A stretch of DNA of 64,000 nt from Myxococcaceae bacterium (GTDB lineage: Bacteria > Myxococcota > Myxococcia > Myxococcales > Myxococcaceae), in the NCBI GenBank assembly GCA_019694575.1, contig JAIBBR010000008.1, positions 1 through 64,000 of the forward strand, in the 5' to 3' direction. Under the pieces are notes generated by a model that had not been told where the DNA came from, did no database searches, and saw only the letters and a program-made list of their open reading frames with translations. Below, piece after piece: positions 46,869-54,737 of the stretch; within the stretch, counting starts at the first letter, position 1, and each line of letters opens with the position of its first letter. Made by a program: the position numbers and the translations under genes.

Positions 46869-48791
46869 TTACAGCGCGACGAAGGGCAGACGAATCGTAA
46901 ATTCAGTGCCCTTTTCGAGCTCGCTCTTCACGGTGACCGTGCCGCCATGGTTCTCGACGATGCCCTGCACGATTGAAAGGCCCAAGCCCGTGCCTTTGCC
47001 GTCGGCCTTGGTGGTGAAGAAAGGTTCAAAGATACGGCCCAAATGCTGCGCTGAAATACCCGAGCCGGTATCACCCACCACCAGTTCAACCATTTCACCC
47101 GCGGGCCGCGTGGTAACCGAAATGTGCCCGTGCGGCGCGGTGGCGTGGCACGCGTTGGTGATGAGGTTGACCAACACCTGCACCAGGTGCTGGCGCACTG
47201 CCACGAAGGGCCCGATGTCGGCGAAGTGACGGTCGACGGTGATGGCGTGCTTCTGCAGTACGTGCTCGCACAAGCCAATGGCCCGCTCGGCGATGGCATT
47301 CAAGTCGACTTCTTCGGGTTTCTCTTTGGCCGGCCGCGCGTACGACACCAAGTCGCGGGTGAAACGCAGCACACGCTCAGAATTGTCGATGATTTTTTTG
47401 TACTTATCGACATCGCTCGCGGGGGCGTCAGGTTGCCCCATGCTTCGCTTGAGCAGCGCGTCGGCGTACGTCACCACCGCGGTCATCGGGTTGTTGATTT
47501 CGTGCACCACTGACGCCGCGAGCTGACCCAACGAAGCGAGCTTCTCGGCCTGCACCACGCGCCGCTCGAGCTCACGCATGCGTGTCAAGTCTTGGCCAAT
47601 CGCTATCACGCCTTCGACTTCACCCATTTGGCTGGTGACCGAAGACGTCGAGTACGCCATGCGCACTTCTTTACCGTTTTTGCACAACAGCGCAGTCTCG
47701 GCGTTAGACACGGCTTCGCCTTTGGTCGAGGCAGAGAGCACGCGCGCCAGTTTGAGTTGGTCAGACTCGGCGATGATTTTAAAAATGTCTTGGCCGAGCA
47801 CTTCTTGCTTCGACCAACCCGTCAGTGTCGACACGGCTTTGTTGAACACCACCACCCGGCGGTCGCGGTTCACCACCAAAATGAGCGCGTTGGCGTGCTC
47901 GAGCAGCTCTTCTAAATATTTTCGAACGAACGAAAGCTCGTCGATGAGCTTGGCGTTACGCACCGCCACCGCCACCTGGTTGGCGAGCTGAATGAGAATG
48001 CGGTCGTCAGTCACCAGGTCGGCCGTCATGCCGCGCGGGTACTCGACGTTGATGGCTCCGAAGAGCTGGCCCGACGCCACCAGCGGCGCACAAATGCCCT
48101 GAACGCTGCCTTCGAAGAGCAGCGGCACCTCGTCGGTGGTGAAGCGCACGCGTCGCGCGGGAAAAATGTCGGTCTGAAGGTGCGTTTTTTCAGCTGCTGA
48201 CTTCTTGAGCACAATGCCTTCGCGCGAGCTTTCGGCCAAGCGCCCTTCGGCGTAGAGCGAAGTCAGGCCATAGGTGCGCGGGTCAGTGATGCGCACACAA
48301 AAAGTACGGCCGGGAAAAATGCCCTTCACGCCCCGCGCCACCGCGGCGACCAACGCTTCTTCACTCATCGCTCCGGCCACTTCGCGACCCAATTCGAGCA
48401 GCGCTTGTTCGAGGCGGGCTTGCTCCATTAACGCTCGGCCGGCCGCGGCGAGCGAGTCGACCGCCGGAGCCAAATGCCGCGCGACAACCGCCACCGCGCC
48501 TTTTTTGCGCGCGAAGGTGAGCGTCACCACCTGGCCTGAGTCACAGGTGACGTCGAGGTCGATGCTGCGGCCACTGGCGGGCAGCTTGGGCACCGCGGTC
48601 ATGACGTCGCGCAATGAGCGGCCAACCGTGGCGCCGCGGCCAAAGAGCGTTTCAAAGGCTGCGTTGGCGGCCAGCACCACCCAGTCGGCGTCACAGAGCG
48701 CGGCCGGCCTGTCAATCATGTCGAAAAACGCTTCGAAAGCGGCCGCCGAAACCCCGCGCGCGACTGTCTGTTTCGGAGCGCTAGTCTTCAT
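46869..48791 (-). CDS. PAS/GAF sensor histidine kinase (complete)
   Basis: A 640-residue cytoplasmic kinase from ATG 48791. Order: PAS (about 20-100, DRPAALCDADWVVLAANAAFE), GAF (about 130-290), a second PAS (about 300-410, NRDRRVVVFNKAVSTLTGWSKQEV), HisKA with phospho-accepting His (SVVHEINNPMTAVV), and HATPase with N-box (NLITNACHA), G1 (DTGSGIS), F (EPFFTTK) and G2 (GTGLGLSI). Its start overlaps the upstream HisKA-only gene by 11 bases. No response regulator adjoins. Confidence 0.94.
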   Translation of the reverse strand: MKTSAPKQTVARGVSAAAFEAFFDMIDRPAALCDADWVVLAANAAFETLFGRGATVGRSLRDVMTAVPKLPASGRSIDLDVTCDSGQVVTLTFARKKGAVAVVARHLAPAVDSLAAAGRALMEQARLEQALLELGREVAGAMSEEALVAAVARGVKGIFPGRTFCVRITDPRTYGLTSLYAEGRLAESSREGIVLKKSAAEKTHLQTDIFPARRVRFTTDEVPLLFEGSVQGICAPLVASGQLFGAINVEYPRGMTADLVTDDRILIQLANQVAVAVRNAKLIDELSFVRKYLEELLEHANALILVVNRDRRVVVFNKAVSTLTGWSKQEVLGQDIFKIIAESDQLKLARVLSASTKGEAVSNAETALLCKNGKEVRMAYSTSSVTSQMGEVEGVIAIGQDLTRMRELERRVVQAEKLASLGQLAASVVHEINNPMTAVVTYADALLKRSMGQPDAPASDVDKYKKIIDNSERVLRFTRDLVSYARPAKEKPEEVDLNAIAERAIGLCEHVLQKHAITVDRHFADIGPFVAVRQHLVQVLVNLITNACHATAPHGHISVTTRPAGEMVELVVGDTGSGISAQHLGRIFEPFFTTKADGKGTGLGLSIVQGIVENHGGTVTVKSELEKGTEFTIRLPFVAL

Positions 48792-50748
48792 GTGCAGTCG
48801 CTTTGTCGAGGTCGACGATTTGCTGGTCACCGATGTAGGCCTTCGTCTCGTAGCGAGTAATCTTACCAATCTTGCGTACGATCTCTGCCATTCGTTCCGC
48901 CTCGCGGTGAATGATGTCGATGGCACGCCAAGAAGGATCGTCTTCTCTCATTTTGCGCTTCAAAAGTTCGGCGTAACCCATCACCGAGGTCAAAGGCTGG
49001 TTGAGCTCGTGCGCGGTGGTGCCCGCCAACGCCACCAACACCGCGGTTTTCTGTGACTCAATCAGCCGCGACTCGGTATCAGACAGCCGGCGCTCTAACC
49101 GCAGGCGGTCTCGCAGGTCGGTGAAAATGCCAACAGTGGCGAGCTCTTTGGCCCCCTCGTACAAAATCGTGGCGGTCATACTTACCGGAATGCGCTCGCC
49201 TGAACGGTTGATGATGTCTTGCCGCGCCGACAAAAGACGGCCCGCGCCACCGTTTTCGTTTGAACGCAAAGTGTCCATCACCAGGCGGGCTTGGCCTTCA
49301 GGGTAGAGCTGCCGCACGTTGACCAGCGCCTTGGCTTCGTCGGCGGTCCAGCCGCAAATGGCCTCGGCGGCCTTGTTGAAGAGAATGATTCGCCCCTTCA
49401 TGTCAGCAGCGATGATGGCGTCGACCGAGCTGTCGATGAGACGCTCCAAGAAGTCTTTGGTGTGTCTGAGCTCGTCGGCCATTTGCCGCGGGCGGGTGAC
49501 ATCGCGCATCGTCATGATGGCCACCGCGTCGCCTTCATTGAGCGGCGCAATCGACACCGACAACGTGAGGCGCTTGCCACCCGACGTGGTGGCTTGCACG
49601 TCGACCAAGCGGCGCACTTCTCCGCGCGAAGCAGCGCGCACCAAGTCTAACAGCACGTCGTCGTCAGCCGAATTGGTGAGCACATTGATGTGGCGGCCGG
49701 TCACTTCGTCGGCGTTGACCTCCATCAGCTCGCACGCCGCGCGATTGACCGAAATCACCTGGGCGCGCCGGTCAAGAATCGCCACGCCGTCAGAGAGGTC
49801 TTCAAAATATGCCTCGAAACGGCGCAGCGCCTTGGCTTGCTCTTCAGCCGCGATGCGCGCGGTTTTGTCGCGGGCGCTCTGGCCACGCAAGCTGTCCATC
49901 AAGCGGGCGTTGCGCAAGGCGATAGCGGTGGCGTGGGCGACGGTGGCCAAAAAATCAATTTCACGAGGGCGAAATGCACCGCGGCCCGACGAACGGCGCA
50001 GCAACAACACGCCCAATACCTTGCCGCCAATGGCGAGCGGCAACGCGGCCAAATTCTGAATACCGCGCGCGGCGACGCTCTCTTTTACCGACGTCAACAA
50101 CGGGTGCGACGGAGCGTCTTCGACGATGACCGGCTTGCCGGTACGCGCCACTTCGCGAATTTCAGGGTAGCGCCTAAGCTCGATGCGCAGCTCCTTCAAC
50201 GCGGCGTCATCACTGGCGGCGACGATGAAGCCGGCGTCTTGCAGCTCGTCGATGACCACCAAAGCGGCCCGGTCAATTTCCATCTCTTCGGCCAGCCGGC
50301 GCGTCACCGCGTGGAGCAACGCTTCGACGTCAGTCGTTTCGGCGTAACGCGCGGTCAAATCGAGCAACACTTCTTGGTCGTGCTGGCGCTCTTGCAGCTC
50401 GCGGTTCATCGCCGCCCGGGCCTTGGCACGGAGCAACCGCGCCTTCAGCTCATGCCCCACGGCAGCGTCGGTCACCACTTCAGCCACGCGAACCATGTCG
50501 GTCGACGTTTCGAGCGATTCAACAATGGCCACCACGCTCATTTTGTGGGCCATGGGGGTCGAAAAAAGCTCTGTAAACGCCGCCTTACCCGCCGGTGTGG
50601 TGACATCAACGAGCGCCAACTCGAAACGCTCAGCGCCCAGGCCGCTCACCATTTCTAAACGCGCCTCGGCCAACGCCGCACGCACGTCAGCCCGGGCTTG
50701 TGCCGACGCGGGAATAACCAGCACCGAGTTGGGAGTAACGTGCGGCAA
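48781..50748 (-). CDS. HisKA-domain sensor protein lacking an ATPase domain
   Basis: A 655-residue sensor protein from TTG 50748 (AAGGGA 8 bases upstream). Domains: a receiver-like but degenerate N-terminus (about 1-105), GAF (about 135-290, LAALPLAIGGKVLGVLLLRR), PAS (about 310-420), PAS (about 430-540) and HisKA with His in TTAHELNQPLTSVMGY. The chain stops about 45 residues after HisKA (LDKATAHED), so the whole ATP-binding domain is absent. It could dimerise with, or be phosphorylated by, the next kinase (46869). This split is directly visible. Confidence 0.92.
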   Translation of the reverse strand: MPHVTPNSVLVIPASAQARADVRAALAEARLEMVSGLGAERFELALVDVTTPAGKAAFTELFSTPMAHKMSVVAIVESLETSTDMVRVAEVVTDAAVGHELKARLLRAKARAAMNRELQERQHDQEVLLDLTARYAETTDVEALLHAVTRRLAEEMEIDRAALVVIDELQDAGFIVAASDDAALKELRIELRRYPEIREVARTGKPVIVEDAPSHPLLTSVKESVAARGIQNLAALPLAIGGKVLGVLLLRRSSGRGAFRPREIDFLATVAHATAIALRNARLMDSLRGQSARDKTARIAAEEQAKALRRFEAYFEDLSDGVAILDRRAQVISVNRAACELMEVNADEVTGRHINVLTNSADDDVLLDLVRAASRGEVRRLVDVQATTSGGKRLTLSVSIAPLNEGDAVAIMTMRDVTRPRQMADELRHTKDFLERLIDSSVDAIIAADMKGRIILFNKAAEAICGWTADEAKALVNVRQLYPEGQARLVMDTLRSNENGGAGRLLSARQDIINRSGERIPVSMTATILYEGAKELATVGIFTDLRDRLRLERRLSDTESRLIESQKTAVLVALAGTTAHELNQPLTSVMGYAELLKRKMREDDPSWRAIDIIHREAERMAEIVRKIGKITRYETKAYIGDQQIVDLDKATAHED

Positions 50749-50938
50749 TTTTTGATTCCCTTTGGGGTAAAGAGCATAGACCCAACGGAATTTTTTGGGG
50801 CACCCGCAAGCTGTACGCGCGCAGTTGAAACAGTGCTGTAACGGCCTCGCCGCGCGGGCGCTGGTTCTTCAGCCAAAGCGCCACACTGTACCCTGGGGTA
50901 TGCCCAAAACCTGAGCGATGTCAGCGTGCTTCAACCCC

Positions 50939-51772
50939 TCAACCGCCAAAGAATTTCATCGGGCAGCACGTGCCGTATGACCAGCACGCCGTTTCACTGG
51001 CCGGCACACCACTCATGGTGCACGTGGAGTACACGCCCGGGGGAGAGGTGCAGTCGCAGTTCCACATGTTGGTGCCAATCGACGTGCAGCTCGCATTGAC
51101 CGTTTTGCCCTCACACGTGCACGAATTCGAGCACGAAGCGGCGCTACCGGTTTCTTCACAGGCCACGCCCCCCATTGGCACATCGAGTGTGAGCCCTTTG
51201 CAGTAGCTGGCTCCGAACGTTCCACGAATGACGGCTCCACTTTTCATGGTCACGTCGTAGCTGCCAGTGGCCTGGCCGTTTTCTGAAAATGAAATCAAGG
51301 TGACTGTGCCCGAGACGGTGTCATCGCTGAACACACTGGTGCCTGAAGGCTCGACCCGGAAGAAAGTCACAAATGCGTTCCCCGCAGCTTTTCCAATTGG
51401 GTACGTCTGAAGTGATGTTCCGAAAATTCGAAAGGCGAGGTGCGTGCCCTCGCCTAAGCCGGTACCAGACACTCTGCAGCGATAACCTGAACAGGCATTG
51501 TCGGCGTCCGAAACAATGGCAAGAAGTGTGCGCACGCTGCCCGAGCTCAACGGGGCGTTCGGCAACGACGCGGCCATAATGGCGCTGCGCGGCTGCAAGG
51601 TGTACCCGCCCAAAGTCACCGAGGTATTCACTGTGCCGCCGCCCATTCCACTACCGCCGCCGCCCCCTGAGCCACCCCCCGCACCTCCTCCATCGGGAAT
51701 ATCTCCAATCGAAATAGGACCACCACAGGCAGACAAACCAAACATAGACAACAAAACAAACATGCGAGTCAT
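50939..51772 (-). CDS. Cys-rich lipoprotein with Gly-rich linker
   Basis: A 277-residue lipoprotein; ATG 51772 has AAGGAG 5 bases upstream. Lipobox GLSAC, then a Gly/Ser linker (DGGGAGGGSGGGGGSGM), a beta domain (about 55-180) and a Cys-rich C-terminus with about 11 Cys (SCSNSCTCEGKTVNASC, NCDCTSPPGVYSTC, CCPMKFFGG end). The last third resembles small Cys-stabilised domains in other lipoproteins here. Upstream gap 50749-50938 (190 bases) holds no recognised gene. Confidence 0.78.
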   Translation of the reverse strand: MTRMFVLLSMFGLSACGGPISIGDIPDGGGAGGGSGGGGGSGMGGGTVNTSVTLGGYTLQPRSAIMAASLPNAPLSSGSVRTLLAIVSDADNACSGYRCRVSGTGLGEGTHLAFRIFGTSLQTYPIGKAAGNAFVTFFRVEPSGTSVFSDDTVSGTVTLISFSENGQATGSYDVTMKSGAVIRGTFGASYCKGLTLDVPMGGVACEETGSAASCSNSCTCEGKTVNASCTSIGTNMWNCDCTSPPGVYSTCTMSGVPASETACWSYGTCCPMKFFGG

Positions 51773-51826
51773 GGAGACTCCTTTAAAGAGAGAACGCCTC
51801 ATATCTGAATGGCGGGTTCGTTTCTG

Positions 51827-52543
51827 TCACGGGGCCTGTTCAAAAAGCGCGTCAAGCGTCGGGCGCAGCAGACTCGACGGGTGCTCATGGCGAAAACGGT
51901 CAGCGGCGGCGCGTGCTTGGGCGTCTCGGCCTTGGCCCAAGAGCACTTGAATCATCATCACGTCGCGCTCTTCAACCATTCGCCCCGATGGAAACGTCGC
52001 GTGATGCTGGGTGAGCGCAGCCAATGCAGCAGGCAAATCGTTCTTGAGCAACGCGGTCCGCGCCTGTTCGATGAGCGCCGCTTCTTCGCTGAGCGAATCG
52101 CTTTTCGCCATTGGCTTAGGCGCTTCGACGGCATGGGGCTTTCGACTCACTGTGGGCAACGACGGCGCAGGCGGCGTTGGAGGTTGAGCTGGCTCCGTTC
52201 GAACAACACTGGGCACTTTTTCTTGCTTCGGCTCGGTCAAGGCAGCCCGTAGCTGCGTCACTTCCTCACGAGCTTCTTGCAGCCGGCCCGAAAACCAAGC
52301 GCCCACCGCCGTTCCACCCACGAGTGCTCCCACCGCGGCGCTGAATAACGTCTTCGTCACCACCGCTTTCGTTCCAAAATGACCTACCGAAGCCGCTGCT
52401 GTTGCTGGTTGAAAGGCATTGGTCTGAACCAGGCGCTCCAACACGCGCTGCTCATCGGTCGGCGACGGGCCCTGGCGCTGCTGTTCAAGGGCAATCAAGT
52501 TCTTCGCCAACGAGGTCAGCGTTTCCGATTCATCGGTGCTCAT
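51827..52543 (-). CDS. membrane partner of the second ECF sigma factor (putative anti-sigma)
   Basis: A 238-residue protein overlapping the sigma gene stop by 4 bases (ATGA). The N-terminus (about 1-58) is cytoplasmic and helical. One transmembrane segment (about 60-85, TLFSAAVGALVGGTAVGAWFSG) follows, then a coiled coil and a periplasmic TPR-like domain (about 165-235, ALIEQARTALLKNDLPAALAAL, VLLGQGRDAQARAAADRF). It lacks a ZAS motif. Position and topology suggest anti-sigma or sensor role, as in the 20438 gene, although the two sequences do not look homologous by eye. Confidence 0.7.
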   Translation of the reverse strand: MSTDESETLTSLAKNLIALEQQRQGPSPTDEQRVLERLVQTNAFQPATAAASVGHFGTKAVVTKTLFSAAVGALVGGTAVGAWFSGRLQEAREEVTQLRAALTEPKQEKVPSVVRTEPAQPPTPPAPSLPTVSRKPHAVEAPKPMAKSDSLSEEAALIEQARTALLKNDLPAALAALTQHHATFPSGRMVEERDVMMIQVLLGQGRDAQARAAADRFRHEHPSSLLRPTLDALFEQAP

Positions 52544-53061
52544 GGCGTCGCTCCTTGACTGTGGTGGAGTCGCGCCACGAATTGATTGAAGTCTTTCCTC
52601 GCCAACCGCAAGCGCGAGTAAGCGGTATTGAGCGGAACACTGAGCTCCTCGGCCACCACGGGTATGGGGTGCCCCTCAATCTCGTGCATGACGAAGACGG
52701 CACGCTTTTCGAGATCCATTTCATTGAGAGCAAGCTCAACCATCTTCAAGCCTTGACGCCGAACCGCGGCATCTTCGGCATTGGGCGCTTGCTCCGGCAG
52801 CTTCTCGTCGAGCGCTTCTCGTTCAAACCGGTGCTGGTGTTTTCGCCGATAGTCACGGACCAAGCGGTAACAAATGCCAAACAGCCACGGTTTGACAGGG
52901 CGCTTGTTGTCGTAGCTCGACCATTGTTTGAAGGCAGCAGCGAACGTTTCTTGCGCCATGTCTTCACGCTCGGGGCCAGAAAGACCCAACCGAAACAGCA
53001 CGTTCCACACATAGGGGAACTCTGCCCGGTACAGCGCGGTTAATTCGTTGGGTGAGCCCAT
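52540..53061 (-). CDS. ECF-type RNA polymerase sigma factor (second)
   Basis: A 173-residue sigma-70-family factor. Region 2: NVLFRLGLSGPEREDMAQETFAAAF then KPWLFGICYRLVRDYRRKHQHR. Region 4: ALNEMDLEKRAVFVMHEIEGH with helix-turn-helix (VVAEELSVPLNTAYSRLRLARKDF). The start at 53061 begins a typical ECF N-terminus; the longer frame to 53364 overlaps the upstream gene and is not convincing. It overlaps its downstream partner by 4 bases and follows the 53103 gene by 41 bases. Confidence 0.93.
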   Translation of the reverse strand: MGSPNELTALYRAEFPYVWNVLFRLGLSGPEREDMAQETFAAAFKQWSSYDNKRPVKPWLFGICYRLVRDYRRKHQHRFEREALDEKLPEQAPNAEDAAVRRQGLKMVELALNEMDLEKRAVFVMHEIEGHPIPVVAEELSVPLNTAYSRLRLARKDFNQFVARLHHSQGATP

Positions 53062-53102
53062 CGGAAGCTGCTCAACTGTTCTGTTTGAAAGCGCTGAATC
53101 CG

Positions 53103-54044
53103 TCACCAGAACTGCCACCCGACAAGGAGCGCCGCATTTCCCGCCACGACGGGGCTGTTCCAAAGCTCCACTGCTCCCAAGGTAATGGCGCTTCGAATCA
53201 ACACCACGTCTATCGCCAACGACGCTTGCAGAAACAGCCCGCCCAGGGGCCGCCAGCGCGCAGCCAACAGTGGCCCAAACGTGGCAACCGGTTGCCAACC
53301 ACGCCGGCTGTTGTCGAACCCAGCGCCTCCCGCCGCCAGCGCACCGCCGGTGCCACGCGCGCACAACGAAGCGAACGCCACGTGCCCGCAGAGTTGAACG
53401 CCAGCACGCACCAGCGAAGTCTCGACACGCCCGCCCGCCATGTCGACGGTAGGCGCGAGCAAGACATCGCCATCGACCGCCACGCTGAACGAACGAATGC
53501 GCAACCGAACTTCCACGCTGGGCCCGGCAGACGCCGTTGGAAGCAAGCCCACCGCGCCCCGCGCGCCAACGGCCACCAGCAAGTGCACGTCACTCGGTGC
53601 CGCCGAGGCAGACGATATGTTCGGCACCTGCGCGGGAACGGCCGCGTGAGTCTCACCCGGTGGGACAGCGTCGGTGGGGCCCCGCGTCAGAAGCAGCGGT
53701 TCCAGTGCAATCGCCAACGCAAGCGCGACTCCCGAAAGCACGCCTTCGCAGTCTGTCGCCGCACCACTGAATGTTCGGTCACCGCGTTGAGCGCCGCCAA
53801 AGTCAGCGAGGCTGAACGTCGCGTCGAGCAGCTCGCCGCGAACCTGCACCGCGACGGTTACGAGTTGCGTCGCCGGCTCGCTGACAGGGTTGTACCCGAG
53901 CCGCGCGGCGAGCCTCCCTTCGAAGCTGGCCTTGTTTGGGCAAACGGCAGGCGCCGTGTATTCCAACCGAATCGCCCGACGATGACTCCCGTGGGCCGAG
54001 GCCAGCGGCAAAAGCAACCCCGTCGTCAACAGCACTCGAAACAA
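53103..54044 (-). CDS. hypothetical exported protein of the second ECF module
   Basis: A 313-residue protein from TTG 54044. Signal peptide (about 1-17, VLLTTGLLLPLASA), then a domain with a Cys pair (APAVCPNK, ATDCEG) and a C-terminal half of amphipathic beta strands (VHLLVAVGARGAVGLL, RIRSFSVAVDGDVLLAP), ending WQFW, as expected for an outer-membrane barrel. It heads the likely operon 54044-51827 with the sigma and partner genes. Function not recognised. Confidence 0.7.
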   Translation of the reverse strand: MFRVLLTTGLLLPLASAHGSHRRAIRLEYTAPAVCPNKASFEGRLAARLGYNPVSEPATQLVTVAVQVRGELLDATFSLADFGGAQRGDRTFSGAATDCEGVLSGVALALAIALEPLLLTRGPTDAVPPGETHAAVPAQVPNISSASAAPSDVHLLVAVGARGAVGLLPTASAGPSVEVRLRIRSFSVAVDGDVLLAPTVDMAGGRVETSLVRAGVQLCGHVAFASLCARGTGGALAAGGAGFDNSRRGWQPVATFGPLLAARWRPLGGLFLQASLAIDVVLIRSAITLGAVELWNSPVVAGNAALLVGWQFW

Positions 54045-54066
54045 TCAGGCACTCCACACACCAAGC

Positions 54067-54078
54067 ACAGCCGGCTGT
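54067..54078. promoter_or_regulatory. 12-bp perfect palindrome upstream of the second ECF module
   Basis: ACAGCCGGCTGT lies 23 bases before the TTG start of the 53103 gene, in the position of an operator or leader element. Palindromes of this size occur by chance, so the call is tentative. Confidence 0.3.
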
Positions 54079-54141
54079 TGAAATGGCTACCTGGTTTTCT
54101 TTAGCACGCGGGGTGGGAACTTGGCCCCTCTCTGGGCACAC

Positions 54142-54170
54142 AAAAAACGGGCGCCTCCAGTGGGCGCCCG
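54142..54170 (-). terminator. intrinsic terminator after the 54196 gene
   Basis: On the minus strand CGGGCGCC and GGCGCCCG arms (8 bases) are followed by six T residues (plus-strand run 54142-54147). It ends the unit that begins with the DUF4139 genes. Confidence 0.88.
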
Positions 54171-54195
54171 CCAGTTGCTGTCTCGCTCGCGCAGT

Positions 54196-54690
54196 TTAGA
54201 AAACCGACGAGGTGAAGCTGAACCCAAAGCTGTCGGCTGACGCATTCACGTATGCGCTGCCGTCAGCGCTGCTGTACGAAAGGCCCACGCGCGGGGGCGG
54301 GGGCACTTGCGCGGCTCCATAGCGAGGCGAGCGAGCGTAAGGCACGAAAACCCACTCCTGCACCGTCTCGTAATGGCCGGCCTGCCATTGCTGTTGGTAA
54401 TAGCCGTTGTTGCACCCTTGGCCATGGCGGTGACGGTAATGGTTGCACGCTTGAGCCACCCACACCTGCATGTAGCGGCCAGGCACCCAACGCTGTACCG
54501 AGCGCAATTCGTAGCGCCCGTCAGTGGTGTATTGCTCTTGAGGCTGGTTACCGCAGTCGGCTTCGGTGTGCCCCTGGTACCAACCGTGTGAGTGATGACG
54601 GTCTCGGCCCCGCGCAAACCCTTCGTCTGCGAACGCCGAACCCGACAACAAGATGACGCCTAAACCGATGCCAAGGAATGTCGTTTTCAT
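54196..54690 (-). CDS. secreted His/Tyr/Gln-rich protein
   Basis: A 164-residue protein with a signal peptide (about 1-21, LGVILLSGSAFAD). The mature part has aromatic and His-rich stretches (RDRHHSHGWYQGHTEADCG, ACNHYRHRHGQGC, YYQQQWQAGHYETVQEWVFVPY) and a terminal SFGFSFTSSVF. Three or four Cys may bond. It could bind metal through His/Cys, but no family matches. It follows the DUF4139 genes by 47 bases and ends at a strong terminator. Confidence 0.7.
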   Translation of the reverse strand: MKTTFLGIGLGVILLSGSAFADEGFARGRDRHHSHGWYQGHTEADCGNQPQEQYTTDGRYELRSVQRWVPGRYMQVWVAQACNHYRHRHGQGCNNGYYQQQWQAGHYETVQEWVFVPYARSPRYGAAQVPPPPRVGLSYSSADGSAYVNASADSFGFSFTSSVF

Positions 54691-54737
54691 AACCCCATGG
54701 ACGACGCCCCGCCCAGCCGTATTCAGGCCCTGGTTTC

